Positions 17,144 to 28,575 of a stretch of DNA of 64,000 nt are shown here, piece after piece. The notes beneath the pieces are model-generated. The model had not been told where the DNA came from, did not search any database, and saw nothing but the letters and a program-made list of their open reading frames with translations. Origin of the DNA: Anthopleura xanthogrammica (taxonomy: Eukaryota; Cnidaria; Anthozoa; Actiniaria; Actiniidae). Position numbers and translations under genes: made by a program. The stretch is from positions 4,176,169 to 4,240,168 of the forward strand of contig OZ025218.1 of NCBI GenBank assembly GCA_964019055.1, in the 5' to 3' direction. How positions within the stretch are numbered: the first letter of the stretch is position 1; every line of letters starts with the position of its first letter.

Positions 17144-20100
17144 TTGATGTAATGTCCATGGGCATATGTTATGATGGGATCTTCCTCAAGGATTACTCGT
17201 TTGTCGTCTTTTGAGGAGAGAGCAGCCTTGTGAACCTTTTCTGAAGTCATTTCGTGTAAGCGACTCCTGAAGACTCTCATGGTTCTCATGATCGATTCTC
17301 CCTCCAATAAGGCTTGCTTATAATGCTCAAACCGGATAGTGGAATCCACGACGCATTTTTTGACTCCCTTGCACTTCCTTTCCTCTTTTCCTTCCTCTGT
17401 TTTGAAACAATAGAGCTTTGGTCTTAAGGTTATGAATTCCGTGATTTGTTCTCCAGCTGTTTCGTCCTTCATCATCCCTATTACTTTTTTGTTGACTCGT
17501 TTCGTTATTCCTGGGTGGTTGATGGGGTAGTTGCTTGTGTCGAATAGTCTATCGATGTCCCCTTCTATGTCCTTATAGAAGTCGTCCGTGTAAATTTCGT
17601 AGATCAGGCTGTCAGTATCGCTGTAAAGAAGAGTTACATCGTCGTCATATTTTTTCTTCATGTAGTTATAGTGGAAGTCATACATGAATTTTTTGGATAA
17701 GTCTAAGATAGATAATCCTAGGTAAATGGGTTTCCTGTACTCTAAGTGTGTTCTTCTCATGTGGATCGCAGCTAATCGTTCTGTGAATATTTTGGCTCCT
17801 ATGAAATTAGGCTTACGGGTTAGCTTGTTGAGTTGTTTCTCATTTATCACTAATCGTATGTTTCGTCGGTTGCGAATGTTTTCCATGGTCTTCCCAAAGA
17901 TGGCGTTGTTCATGCGCTTGAAGAAATCCTTCTCGAAATCATTCGTTGCGTTGGTTCTTAAGTGGGTATTTAGATCTATGTATTTCTTCAACCACGGGGA
18001 TTCTTTGAAGGTAATACCTCGGTGGATCTTCGTGATTTTTAATCCCTGACTCATGTAGAATTTTAGGGTGTCGTGATGGACTACATAGTGGGACTTATAG
18101 TAGAAGTTTGGGATGAGCTTCATTACCCCACTTTTTGCTTTGAGATGCTTGGGGCGAGGGGGTAGTCGTTGTGGAGGTCGTGTAATTCCGAGGGATACTC
18201 TATATCCACCTCCAAGATACAGGGGATCCTTTCCCAGTTCTCCAGCTGGTTCTTATCCATCCATTTGAAGTCACTTGTTGGGAAGGGGTTGGGACATTGC
18301 CCACCCATAGAGGTTATTTGCGTCCATATAGGGTATGTATATGCTGGGTTCCTTGGGGTCGTATGACTTCATGTACTTGTTGTTTACCTTCGCATAACGT
18401 TTACTTCCCGTAGAGGAAATTCCTCCTCGAATCCCGCTTTCTATCATTAAGATCATGTCTATATCAGTAAGAAGATCCAACTGGATACCCGTGATCTTAA
18501 ACATGGCATCCCAAGTAAGTCCTGTGGCTGTATAATACCAAGGAGGATCTAAGTCGTAATACGTCCTACATAAGATTCTGAAGTTCTCGAACACGTCTGC
18601 TAGGAGAAGGACGTCGGTTTTGAGGTATAAATCGTGATAGTCTCTCATTGTTTTCATATCAAACATCCTCCATACTTTCCAGGCATGCTCGTAGTCCTCC
18701 TCTGTGATGTCACTATCATTAAGGTCAGAATGAAAGGCTTCGATGGGGGGTAAGCTAGGTTCCTCTAATTTTGTGTCAAGCTGCCTACCTCCATAAAACC
18801 AGCTCATGATTTCGAACTGGTCTTTTGTTAGGTTATTAGCGAGCTTACTTAAGCTCGAGGCCATGAACTTGTAGCTATATAGGAATCTCATCTCTAGGTA
18901 GATGTTGTGAGGTTTCCCATCGTTGTGCATGTAGTAGCCCACAGGAATTTTCTTACTAAATGAGATGTATTGTTCCTCGTTTCTTGCGATACATCTGATC
19001 TTACCCTTGCTGATCCCCAAGGCTTTTACGAATAGGTGAGCGTCGTATCCTGCTAGGTTGTGGAAGAAGATGGGGATGAACTTTGGGAGTTGGTATTGAA
19101 GGTTACATCTGTTATGAGCTGCTCCACGATATTTCCCGGTGAGGTGACAGTGATCTCTTACTCTATCATACCCCAACTCCCCTTTGCAGATGTGACAATA
19201 TGTTGCCTCCTTGTATTCTTTCCAGTCCTCGCGAGTCATTATGATCTTTTTTATGGTTGAGAGCTTCTCGTATAAGACTAGGGCATCCTTTTCTATTGAC
19301 CTCATGAAGTGTTCTCCCAGGTTTTCTTCCTCTTTTTGGGCTGTGTATTTCACGATTTTGGGGGGAAGTATGTTGTCATCAGTCTTGATTACGTAACAGT
19401 ACCCCGATGGTTTGTGTTTTTGGTATGCTTCCGTAGAGGGGGTATTGGGGTCATTGGAACAAGAAGCGACTTTTTCTAGTACGCACTCGAAGTCGGCGTA
19501 TATGGTGAAGGGGACTTTCATGGAATGAGGGTAATTCTTAAATTGGAGTTGGGTTCCCTCTTTGGGTAAGTCTATTCTTACGGATTTGTTTTGTCCACAA
19601 TATTCGGAATGTTTTTGGAGGACTCGCTCAGAGCTAAATGAGTTAACACATCTCAAACAGAAGTGCTTCTTATGTTGGTGATTCGATAGTTCAGAGGATA
19701 AGAGTCTTGACATGTTCTTGACCCAACAATAGTGCTTCGTTTCCTTATCGGAGAATAGTAGTAGGATTATGTTGTGTTTCCTGCTTTCTCCTTCGTAGAT
19801 TCTAAGGGTAATGAGTTCCTCTTTTTCGTATCCTAAGACGCTTATTGCGCAGTCCTTGTTGTTTTTCTCGAAAATGTGGATATCTCGGAGTCCCACTGGG
19901 AAGCGAAGTCCATCCCAGTTTAACTTTTTCGCGTTTTCTCTAAGAGTGTCTGTTATCCTATGAGGATTGTTTTTTGGCGTAAATCGGGCTATGGTTATCG
20001 TCCACTTGAAGCATTGCTCGTCTTTGTTCTGGGGGTTGATAATAGCTTGCCTTCCTGCTAATGTTTTAGGAAGTGGAATGTACGTGCTAGCTTTTACAAG

Positions 20101-20715
20101 TCGGAATCTCGCAAAATGGATGCTTAAGGATACTATTATCCTTATCATCCACCCAGAACCCTCGTTTTGGAATTGGGTAACTCTTTCTAGGATATCCTCG
20201 GAAAGTTCCTGGTATCGCTCTATTAAGTTCGTGGATTTCGTTATGATGTCTGGTTCTGTGTGGAAATGTCCAACATTAATGACTTCGTTTCCATCATTTC
20301 CAGCCTTGTAAAATTCACACGAATTAACCTTAACCTTCGTGGGTTTCTCATTTACCCATATGGTCTCTAAGATACGTTTCTCGTGTGTTTTCATGAAGAC
20401 GGCGGGATCCACATCATCATCAGATCCAAGGATCCTATGTTCCTTAAGAAATGAGTTGAATGAGGATTTTTCCATGACCCTTTCTTTTTCCACATTACGA
20501 TAAATACGCCTTATTCTTCTCTTTAAGAAGTCGATGCGGTTAGTAATGGGCTCCCTGATAGCAGGGCGAACGGTTCGTAATAACCACTCCGAAAAATCAC
20601 TTTACTCCTTCCGAATTTTTTTGATGATAAGTGGTTTTGGATTTGACTTTAGTTTCATGGGTGCTAGTATCGGTACGTTAATCTCGGGAATGGGCTTATC
20701 CATGAGGTTTGATAT
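17140..20715 (-). pseudogene. protein-primed family B DNA polymerase (Polinton PolB), broken
   Basis: Replicates the linear element using a protein primer. Visible: a C2H2-like segment (HFCLRCVNSF), exonuclease motif YADFEC (about 19484-19503), an HNH-like C-x2-C...DHCHLTGKYRGAAHNRCNL insert, exo II NLAGYDAHLF, exo III DLYLKTD, polymerase motif A MDANNLYGWA (about 18311-18331), motif B NNAIFGKTMENI and motif C SDTDSLIYE (about 17610). Breaks: the start codon equivalent to E2's ATG is ATA (20713-20715), there is a stop at 20602-20604, and single-base frameshifts near 18290 and 18150. In motif B the usual Ser is Ala. The longest open piece is 20493-18271. Confidence 0.9.
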
Positions 20716-20721
20716 TTTTCC

Positions 20722-20793
20722 CTTTATACTATATTTAGATATCCCTTAATACATTTTTCAATAGATATGAAAGCAAAATCTTCTTTGATATCT
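20722..20793 (-). promoter_or_regulatory. palindrome plus TATA-like promoter of PolB (E1)
   Basis: On the minus strand, AGATATCAAAG and CTTTCATATCT (one mismatch, 9-nt gap, 20763-20793) precede TTAAGGGATATCTA and AATATAGTATAAAG (20722-20749), just upstream of PolB. The palindrome's outer arm overlaps the stop codon of the upstream small gene. Confidence 0.65.
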
Positions 20794-21110
20794 TAGACTA
20801 AGGAGAACTCATAATTACGTCCGCTAAACGATGAAGTCCTTATATCCCCACTTTTGAGTGGTGCGCCTATTAATTGGAGGATCCTCGAAGCATCATCCGC
20901 TGTATTGAAGTAAGAAACTTCGTGTGTGTTCAGACAGACTGCCTTAAGTATGGGATTTCTAGGCATGCCATAGGTAGAGTTTGAGAGGATATGTGATAGC
21001 GGTGCTATATCTTCATAGGGTGGTGGAGGTCCTTCACGTGGTGGAGATGTTTGAGTACCTACGGTGGTCATACCCATTAATGTTCTGAGTCTTCTTCGGT
21101 TTTCTGACAT
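20793..21110 (-). CDS. second small IENR1/NUMOD1-like protein, 105 aa
   Basis: Starts MSENRRRLRTLMGM exactly at the inner edge of the right terminal repeat. A Pro-rich linker (PPREGPPPPYED) follows, then ILKAVCLNTHEVSYFNTADD, a helix ending LQLIGAPLKSG and RNYEFSLV. The strand-helix-strand plan matches the IENR1-like domains at 1928-2329, 5325-5885 and 38922-39437 with low sequence identity. E2 has no counterpart between PolB and its terminal repeat, so this is an E1 accessory gene. Probably DNA-binding; no catalytic residues seen. Confidence 0.6.
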   Translation of the reverse strand: MSENRRRLRTLMGMTTVGTQTSPPREGPPPPYEDIAPLSHILSNSTYGMPRNPILKAVCLNTHEVSYFNTADDASRILQLIGAPLKSGDIRTSSFSGRNYEFSLV

Positions 21111-21733
21111 TTTTGACTTTCTTTACCTATAGGCAATATTCTTTTCAATTTTCATTATTTCATTGGATTCTTCTTTTTACGTGCACTTCCCTTTTTTCTG
21201 TTGCACTTCCCTTTTTTTTGGGTTATCCTAGCTCAGTATAGCCCATTCTGGGAAGGCGCACTTTATTCCATGCACTTCCATGCACTTCCATGCACTTCCC
21301 TTTTTTGGATTATCCTGACCCAGTATAGCCCATTCTGGGAAGGCGCACTTTGAATCACCACCACCACCCCCACTCATTCTGACTCACTTTGACTCATTCG
21401 GGGAAGGCGCACTTATTTGGATCGGTGATGTTCATGGAAAGGTAACTTTGGGCGCTATTGGGGGAATGTGATGTTCATTTGATGGAGTGGGAATGCATGG
21501 GGGAAGGTGGGTTTATTTTGGGCGGTTAAAAACCTGTTTAACCGGTTTAACCAGTTTTGGGCGGTTTTGGGCGGTTTTGGGGGATTCCCCGGAAAGTAAA
21601 AGGAAAGTTTTTGGATGTTTTCGGAGGTGTAATGAAGATGTAAAGAGGAATGTAAAGAAAATGTAATAAAATGTAAAGATGTAAAATGATTTTATAAAGA
21701 TTCAGTTTTCGGAGCGTCCTTTGGCCTACTACT
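21108..21733. repeat. right terminal inverted repeat of E1
   Basis: Reverse complement of 4381-5028 with small indels; ends CCTACTACT. GGGAAGGCGCACTT iterons at about 21242-21263, 21330-21350 and 21393-21414. GTAAAGATG-type repeats lie near the terminus. Confidence 0.92.
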
Positions 21734-22160
21734 AAAGGTGTTTTTTGCTGAGAAAATTGGAATTTTGCTGAGAATTTTCTTTTGCTCAAAACACCACGTT
21801 TTCACTGCTAAACGCACCTTTTGGCCGAGAAAAGCACATTTTGGGTGTCCAAAACACTGTTTTGCTGGAAAAAAAAGCTTTTTAGCCCAAAAAACTGAAA
21901 AATGGCCATTTTGGCTCTCAAAACCAGATTTTTCGCTGACGGCGTGACCTGTTTGCTGAAACCACCACTTTTTGCTCATGAAAATACCTCTTGAGATAAA
22001 AACACGACTTTTTGGCGAAAACAAATGGGGTTTTGGCTGAGAAAAGGTGCTTTTTGGTCAAAAAAGGTGTTTTTTGCTGAGAAAATTGGAATTTGGCTGA
22101 GAATTTTCTTTTGCTCAAAACACGACGTTTTCACTGCTAAAGGCACATTTTGGCCGAGAA
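21734..22160. repeat. satellite array A, right of E1 (first 5 bp = target-site duplication)
   Basis: The monomer interrupted by E1 resumes with AAAGGTG and continues for about 1.3 monomers, ending near 22160 where unrelated sequence begins. Same sequence family as 3239-4380. Confidence 0.9.
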
Positions 22161-22254
22161 ACACGTCGGGCACGTAAGCATCAAAAAGTGCCGACTTTCG
22201 CCATTCATTTGGTACAGCGGTATTACGCGCGAAAGCCGAAAAAAAATAAACAAG

Positions 22255-22525
22255 ATGGGGGCCTACTTCTTTCTTAATCAAGTTTTAGAGGAAGTATTGA
22301 TGGATAGTGATGAAGATGAATTGGAAAATCAAGTTGAAAAGAAAGATGAAGAGGAAGAACAAGAGGCAAAGGCCAACTTGAACCAGTGGTTGTCAAAATT
22401 CGATGGCGAAGATAAATTTGATGCGGAGTTTTTTCGAAGAGAGGCAGTTGGTGTATTGATGTCGTTAGTTCGTTTATCAAGCAGGCTAGGAGAAACCAAC
22501 TCAGACTCTGACACTCGCGTTAACG
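22255..22525 (+). CDS. candidate first coding exon, unknown protein
   Basis: Starts MGAYFFLNQVLEEVLMDSDE, is strongly acidic in the middle, and ends ...SDSDTRVN at AACG followed by the consensus splice donor GTAAGT (intron from 22526). Without the splice the frame ends at 22560. An acceptor-like CAG near 22616 is followed by sequence with short open stretches, but I cannot assemble a second exon with confidence. It may be a host gene or part of an unidentified transposon. Confidence 0.35.
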
Positions 22526-23877
22526 GTAAGTTTTATTCTGAAAGGGGAAAAACTTCATAGAAATATATTACATGTACCATTATTGTTGATGATTTGCATA
22601 TAACTTTAATTTCAGTTGCATATGTACTATCTAACCACACCATAACAACTGGATCAGTACTGAATGAAGAAGCTAGACTGTGGTTAAAACAAATTTACCG
22701 TTGACTCTCTAGTAGAGTTTCAATAAGGAGGCCCTATTATGCCGAACTTCACCGGAACATCCCCTATGCCATATTTCATGCAATGTCAGTGGTACTACAA
22801 CAGTGTCCAGATAAGTTTAAAGAACCAGTGTGCTACTCTGCTAAAAACAAGAAAGGGCATGTTATCAGTTTCACTAGCCTACACTCTGTCATTTTGTTCT
22901 TCAGTCTGATCACAAGTTTGAATCAAATGGAAGTAAAAACCTTCTTTGTCAGGAAGTTAAAAGGTTTAAGGAGAAACAAACATAAAGTTAAACTTATTGT
23001 TGAAGATTGCAAGGATTTTGCCTTTGTGTTCAAACAAAACATAGGGCAAATGTCAATACAATTTCATTATGGTGAATGGAACACGCACGACTACCCTCAG
23101 CATCCATGCCAACTTACTTGAAAAAAGTGGATGCTAATCATCCTGAATTTAATACTCCATACCCGGTGATGGGCAACACTTTATTTTCCATAGCGAAACA
23201 CTGCCTGCACTCCCCCCGTTGATGCAAGACATAGGTGAATAAATAACTTGATAAATAGCTTGAAGTTTTTCATACATTTATTACTTGTACATAAATTATT
23301 ATTTTTTACAATGTAAAATGCTTTAAAAATTTTGCTTCAAGAAAATTATATAAGTTATAAGCATTCATTTATAAAACATAATAGAGTTAAGTGCACTTAA
23401 CCAATGCAATATTAGACTACTAACTGTGGCAGACCCTAATTCTATTTTTTTCTTTTTGTGTCGATTTGACTTTTACACCAAAATAACATGCATGGCGCAA
23501 TTGTTATTTTGTGGCTTCAGTGATATCACTCTAGATTGCCACAGTGCAAACAAATTATATAATTAAATACACGTCTGTGTTGAATAAATAACTTGATCCT
23601 TGCAGTTTTCATATATTACATATACAAAAATTCTATTTTGTTTGATAAAAATGCCATAAAAAATGGCATAAAATAGTGATGGTTGTAATAGAGTAAACAA
23701 ATTATATAGACCACTTGATTGTGACGTCGAAACAGCTAAATTGGGAGGAAAGGTATTTAAAAGGAATTTGAGTCCCTTGAAAGTTGAAAATTAATGTGTT
23801 GCAAGAGTCATAAGCTCCTTGATAGATTTTTTCCCCCTACAAGCATATGTTTTTAAATTGTTACTCTAAATCTATGT

Positions 23878-24134
23878 AAGGGTTAGAGAATAAATGCGAG
23901 TGTTCTATGGGATATAAAATCCTGAGAATTAGATAGAAGACCACGAGGGGGAAGCCCGAGTGTTCTTTTATCTTTTGCGAGGGACTCTATATCCCATAGG
24001 ACACGAGCATTCATTCTCTAACCCTTTTAGAAAATGATTGTATCATGAAGTACTATATAGTATTCAACTGGTGAAGCCTTTTGAATTCCATTGTTTTCCA
24101 TAATTTTGCTAGTGGAATACTATATAGTACTTCA
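23878..24134. repeat. two adjacent palindromic (MITE-like) structures
   Basis: First: arms of about 40 bp (23878-23918 and 23988-24027, sharing GGTTAGAGAATAAATGC and TATGGGATATA in inverted order). Second: perfect 20-bp arms at 24046-24065 and 24115-24134 built on GTACTATATAGTA. No coding capacity. Confidence 0.55.
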
Positions 24135-24355
24135 CTGTACAACCTTTTGCCCAATTATTCCTCTGTGCTTAAAATCCCACACTAGTTGCCTTATTAAGAT
24201 ACTATGATATATATAGAACACTGGAATACAATCAACTGATTGGCTGAGTGGGTGTAATCATATTCTAAGTGGTTGTTAAACTGACTTGTCACAAAAAGAC
24301 ATTTGAATTGGTAAATTGTTGCTCGTTTTGTTACAATCAATCAACAGTGATATTG

Positions 24356-24360
24356 CATGA
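24356..24360. repeat. target-site duplication CATGA, left of E2
   Basis: CATGA precedes the E2 terminus AGTAGGTAAT and recurs at 39838-39842 after ATTACCTACT. Confidence 0.85.
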
Positions 24361-24718
24361 AGTAGGTAATAAAGGCCGATTTTGGAACACTACATATTTA
24401 CACACCTTTACATATCCTTTACATCCCCTTTACACCCCCTTTACAGTTCCGCAAAAATACTTTACACCCCCCAAAATCGCTCAAAAGCCCCCCAGACCTG
24501 CCTTCCCTGAACACCTAAGATCACACCCACCCTGACAACCAGACATCAGGTACACCTAACGTGATTCTTCACAAGATAGTACCCCTTCCCCAAACCTGAA
24601 CCAGATGTGAGCAAGAAGTGAGCAGGGGGTTGGCCACATGGGGGAGGGTTTGAGCAAGATTGGGGGAGGGTGATGGAGCGTGCGCAAAAAAGGAGTGAAG
24701 GTTGGGGGAGGATGAAAA
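24361..24718. repeat. left terminal inverted repeat of E2
   Basis: 358 bp, near-identical to the reverse complement of 39480-39837. Contains TTTACA-type repeats near the tip, one CTGCCTTCCCTG (GGGAAGGC core) and GGGGGAGG blocks. Confidence 0.93.
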
Positions 24719-24881
24719 GGGTCTAATGAAAAAAGGAAACGGAAAGAATTTCCTTCACATGTAAAGAAAAACAAGAAAGATAAATAGTAAGACCTACAAC
24801 CAGTATGTTAGAGTTGAGACTTCTGAGCTCATGAGTTAACCTTATCCGTATGGACCTCCACGTCGTGATTAAGGGTAATTA

Positions 24882-24953
24882 AGATCTCAAAGATTTCTTT
24901 GAGATCTATTGAAAAACAAAAATGTCTTAAAAATATGTAGACATACTATAAAG
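24882..24953 (+). promoter_or_regulatory. palindrome plus TATA-like promoter of PolB (E2)
   Basis: AGATCTCAAAG and CTTTGAGATCT with a 4-nt gap (24882-24907), then CTTAAAAATATGTA and GACATACTATAAAG (24926-24953), 6 bp before the ATG at 24960. The palindrome differs from the E0/E1 version at one position in each arm, and the changes keep the symmetry. Confidence 0.65.
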
Positions 24954-24959
24954 CGAAAA

Positions 24960-27900
24960 ATGTCTAACATCTTGGATAGCCCTATCCCGGAGATCAAAAC
25001 ACCAATACTACTACCAATGAGACCAACGAAGCCAAGTTCAAATCCGAAACCACGCATCGTAAAAGGAATTCAGAAGGAGTTAAGAGGTTTCTCGGAGTGG
25101 TTATTACCACGCGTTCGCTCCAAGATTAGGAACCGTGTCGAGGTGAAGATTGCGAAACTAAAGAAGAGAATAAAGGCTATTTATCGTAGGGTGGAAAGAA
25201 AGAGAACCCTCGAAAAATCCTCATTCGACTCATATCTTAAGGAACATAGGATCCTTGGACGTGATAGTGATGTGGATCCTTCCGTATTCATGAAAAAAAC
25301 AGGAAAGACGTATCTTAGAGACCATATGGGTAAATAATAAACCCACGAAGATTAAGCTCTACCTAACCTGCGAGTTTCGTAAGATTGGAAATAATGGAAA
25401 AGAAGTCACTAGTGAAGGATATTTCCACACAGTACCATAAATCATAACAAACAACACGAACTTAATAGAGTTGTACAAGAATCTTTCCGAGGATATCCTA
25501 GAAAGAGTTGCTCAATTCCAAAACGAGGGTTCTGGGTGGGCCATACGGAAAGTAGTATCCTTAAGCATTCATTTCGCAAGATACGAACCCATAAGAGCTA
25601 ACACATACATTCCACTTCCTCAAGAATTAGCAAAAAGGAGGGGCATTATCAACCCCAAGAACAAGGAAGATCAATGCTTCAAGTGGGTGGTAACCATAGC
25701 CCGATTTACGCCAAAAGACAATCCTCATAGGATAACACGGACGCTAAGGGAGAATGCGGAAAAGTTAAACTGGGATGGACTTCGCTTCCCACTAGAGCTC
25801 CGAGACATCCGAATCTTTGAGAAAAACAACAAGGACTATGCAATTAGTGTCTTAGGTTACGAAAAGAGGGAATTCGAGCCCCTTTCGATTTACGAGGGTG
25901 AAATCAGGAAGCATGACATAATCCTACTACTAATCTCCGATGAGAAAACGAAGCACTATTGTTGGATCAAGAACTTGTCAAGGCTCTTAACCGCCCAACT
26001 GTCGAACCACCAACATAAGAAACACTTTTGCTTAAGATGTCTTAACTCCTTTAGCACCGAGTACATCCTCCAAGAACATTCCGAATGGTGTGGACAACAC
26101 GAGTCCGTAAAAGTAGACGTGCCCAAAAAAGGAATCCTACTCCATTTTAAGAACTATCCTTATTCTATGAAAGTCCCCTTCGTCATTTATGCTGATTTTG
26201 AGTGCATCCTAGAAAAAGTCGCTTCTTGTTCCCCAAACCCAGGGGGGTCTTCTACGGAAGCTTATCAAAAACACAAGCCATCGGGATACTGCTACGTAAT
26301 CAAGTATGATGAGAACATACATCCTCCCAAGATCGTAAAATACACAACCCAAAGAGAGGAAGAAGACTTGGGAGAACACTTCATGAGATCAATAGAAGAG
26401 GATCTCCTAGCCTTATACGAGAAGCTCTCCAGGAACAAAAGGATGGTGATGATCGACCAGGATCGAAAAGAATACAAAGAGACAACACATTGCCACATCT
26501 GTAAGGAAGAGTTAAAGGGTGACAAAGTAAGAGATCACGATCATCTCACAGGAAGATATCGAGGAGCGGCACATAATACCTGTAATCTTCGTTACAAACT
26601 CCCTGACTTCATTCCCATCTTCTTTCACAATCTCGCAGGATACGACGCCCACCTATTTGTAAAAGCCTTAGGAATCAGTGAGGGTAAGATTAAGTGCATT
26701 GCAAAAAACGAGGAACAATACATCTCATTTAGTAAGAGAATTGTCGTGAATCACTATACGGACAAAGAGGGGAAAATTCACGACCTCTACATAGAAGCGA
26801 GATTCCTTGATAGCTACAAGTTCATGTCCTCCAGCTTAAGTAACCTTGCTAATAACCTAACGAAAGACCAATTCGGAGTGATCAGTTGGTTTTACGGAGG
26901 TGGGCAGCTTGACTTATTGATGAGAAAAGGGGTCTACCCCTACGAGTACATGAATTCCCTTACGAAATTAGAGGAACCCCGCTTACCCCCCATGGAAGCC
27001 TTTCATTCTGAGCTTAATGATAATGACATCACGGAGGAAGAGTACGAACATGCGTGGAAAGTATGGAGGATGTTTGATATGAAGACGATGAGAGACTATC
27101 ATGACCTATACCTCAAAACCGACGTCCTTCTCCTAGCGGATGTGTTCGAGAACTTCAGAATCGTTTGTAGGAGGTATTATGACTTAGATCCTGCTTGGTA
27201 TTACACGGCTCCTGGACTTGCTTGGGATGCCATGTTAAAAATCACGAATATCCGACTAGAGCTCCTTAGTGACATAGACATGATCTTAATGATAGAAAGC
27301 GGGATCCGAGGAGGAATTTCCTCTGTGGGGAGTAAGCGTTATGCAAAGGCTAATAATAAGTACATGAAGGACTACGATCCCAATGAGGAAAGTGTGTACA
27401 TACACTATTGGGACGCAAACAACCTCTATGGGTGGGCAATGTCCCAACCCCTCCCAACGAAAGGCTTCGAATGGATGAATGAGAAACAACTGGAGAACTG
27501 GAGAAGAATTCCCTGTATTTTGGAGGTTGATCTAGAGTATCCCCCTGAATTACACGATCTCCACAACGACTACCCTCTTGCCCCCGAGCACCTTAAGGCA
27601 AAAAGTGGAGTAATGAAGCTTATTCCAAACTTCTACTATAAGTCACACTACATAGTCCATCACGACACCCTAAAATTTTACGAGAGTCAGGGATTAAGAA
27701 TCACGAAGATCCATCAAGGGATTTCATTCGAAGAATCCCCCTGGTTGAAAAAATACATAGATCTAAATACGAGCTTAAGAACCAACGCAACGAACGATTT
27801 TGAGAAGGATTTCTTCAAACTCATGAACAACTCTGTCTTTGGAAAGACCATGGAAAACATTCGCAATCGACGAGATATACGGTTGGTGATAAATGAGAAG

Positions 27901-28575
27901 CAGGCAAATAAGCTAATCCGTAAGCCTAACTTCATTGGAGCCAAGTCATTCTCGGAAAAATTAGCTGCGATTCACATGAGGAGAACACGCTTAGAGTACA
28001 ACAAACCCATTTACCTAGGAATGTCTATCTTAGACTTATCCAAGAGGTTCATGTATGACTTCCACTATAACTACGTCAAGAAGAAGTATGGTGACAAAGT
28101 AACCCTCCTTTACACTGATACTGATAGTCTAATCTACGAAATTCGTACGGATGATCTTTACAAGGACATGGAAGGGGACATCGAAAGGTTGTTTGATACG
28201 AGCAACTACCCCTACTAGAAAGTAAGAGGGATGATGAAGGACGAAACAGCTGGAAAACAAATCACGGAATTCGTCACGTTGAGAGCAAAGCTGTATTGTT
28301 TCAAGACAGAGGGAGGAAAAGAGGAAAAGAAGTGTAAGGGAGTCAAAAAATGCGTTGTGGAAAATAGTATCCGCTTCCCCAACTACAAGGATTGCTTATT
28401 AAACGGAGAAGAAGTTATGAGAACGATGAGAGTCTTCAGAAGTCGCTCACACGAAATAACTTCAGAAAAGGTCAACAAGATCGCTCTTTCCTCAAGAGAC
28501 GACAAGCGAGTAATCTCACAGGAAGATCCTATCATAACCTACGCCCACGGCCACTACACCAAAGACCTAGCTTAA
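24960..28575 (+). pseudogene. protein-primed family B DNA polymerase (Polinton PolB), broken
   Basis: Start MSNILDSPIPEI chosen because the TATA-like element lies directly upstream. The N-terminal ORF ends at 25337 and the frame resumes by 25471, so frameshifts or stops lie between. The main ORF (25471-28218) has a zinc-finger-like HFCLRCLNSF, exo I YADFEC (26188), an HNH-like CHIC...DHDHLTGRYRG...CNL block (26490-26590), exo II NLAGYDAHL (26629), exo III DLYLKTD (27103), motif A DANNLYGWA (27412), motif B NNSVFGKTM (27829) and motif C TDTDSLIYE (28111). A deletion with a stop at 28216-28218 removes about 13 codons before the C-terminal piece (28231-28575). Confidence 0.92.

Larger units (their letters stand above)
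4381..21733. mobile_element. complete Polinton/Maverick element E1
   Basis: 17.35-kb element with terminal inverted repeats of about 630-650 bp beginning 5'-AG and ending CT-3', flanked by the 5-bp duplication AAAGG. Contents from left: accessory genes, large late protein, membrane-active protein, small late genes, packaging ATPase (interrupted by a fold-back transposon), major capsid protein, integrase (plus strand), PolB and a small IENR1-like gene. Integrase, PolB, ATPase and capsid together identify a Polinton. PolB, ATPase, capsid and several late genes carry frameshifts, stops or insertions, so this copy is decayed. Confidence 0.95.
22161..24355. other. host-like region between satellite and E2
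   Basis: Mostly AT-rich and non-coding apart from one exon-like ORF (22255-22525) and a weak ORF (22783-23121, 112 aa, no domain recognised, possibly a further exon). Two inverted-repeat structures lie at 23878-24027 and 24046-24134. No known gene family identified. Confidence 0.5.

Noticed and set aside
18271..18308. A second gene starting MGGQCPNPF in the PolB region of E1
   Set aside because: It is PolB continuing in another frame after a single-base indel; E2 shows one continuous frame.
24556..24774. 72-aa minus-strand ORF in the E2 left terminal repeat
   Set aside because: Its mirror lies in the right terminal repeat (39345-39629 region); low-complexity Pro/Ser/Phe composition from GGGGGAGG blocks, no promoter element.
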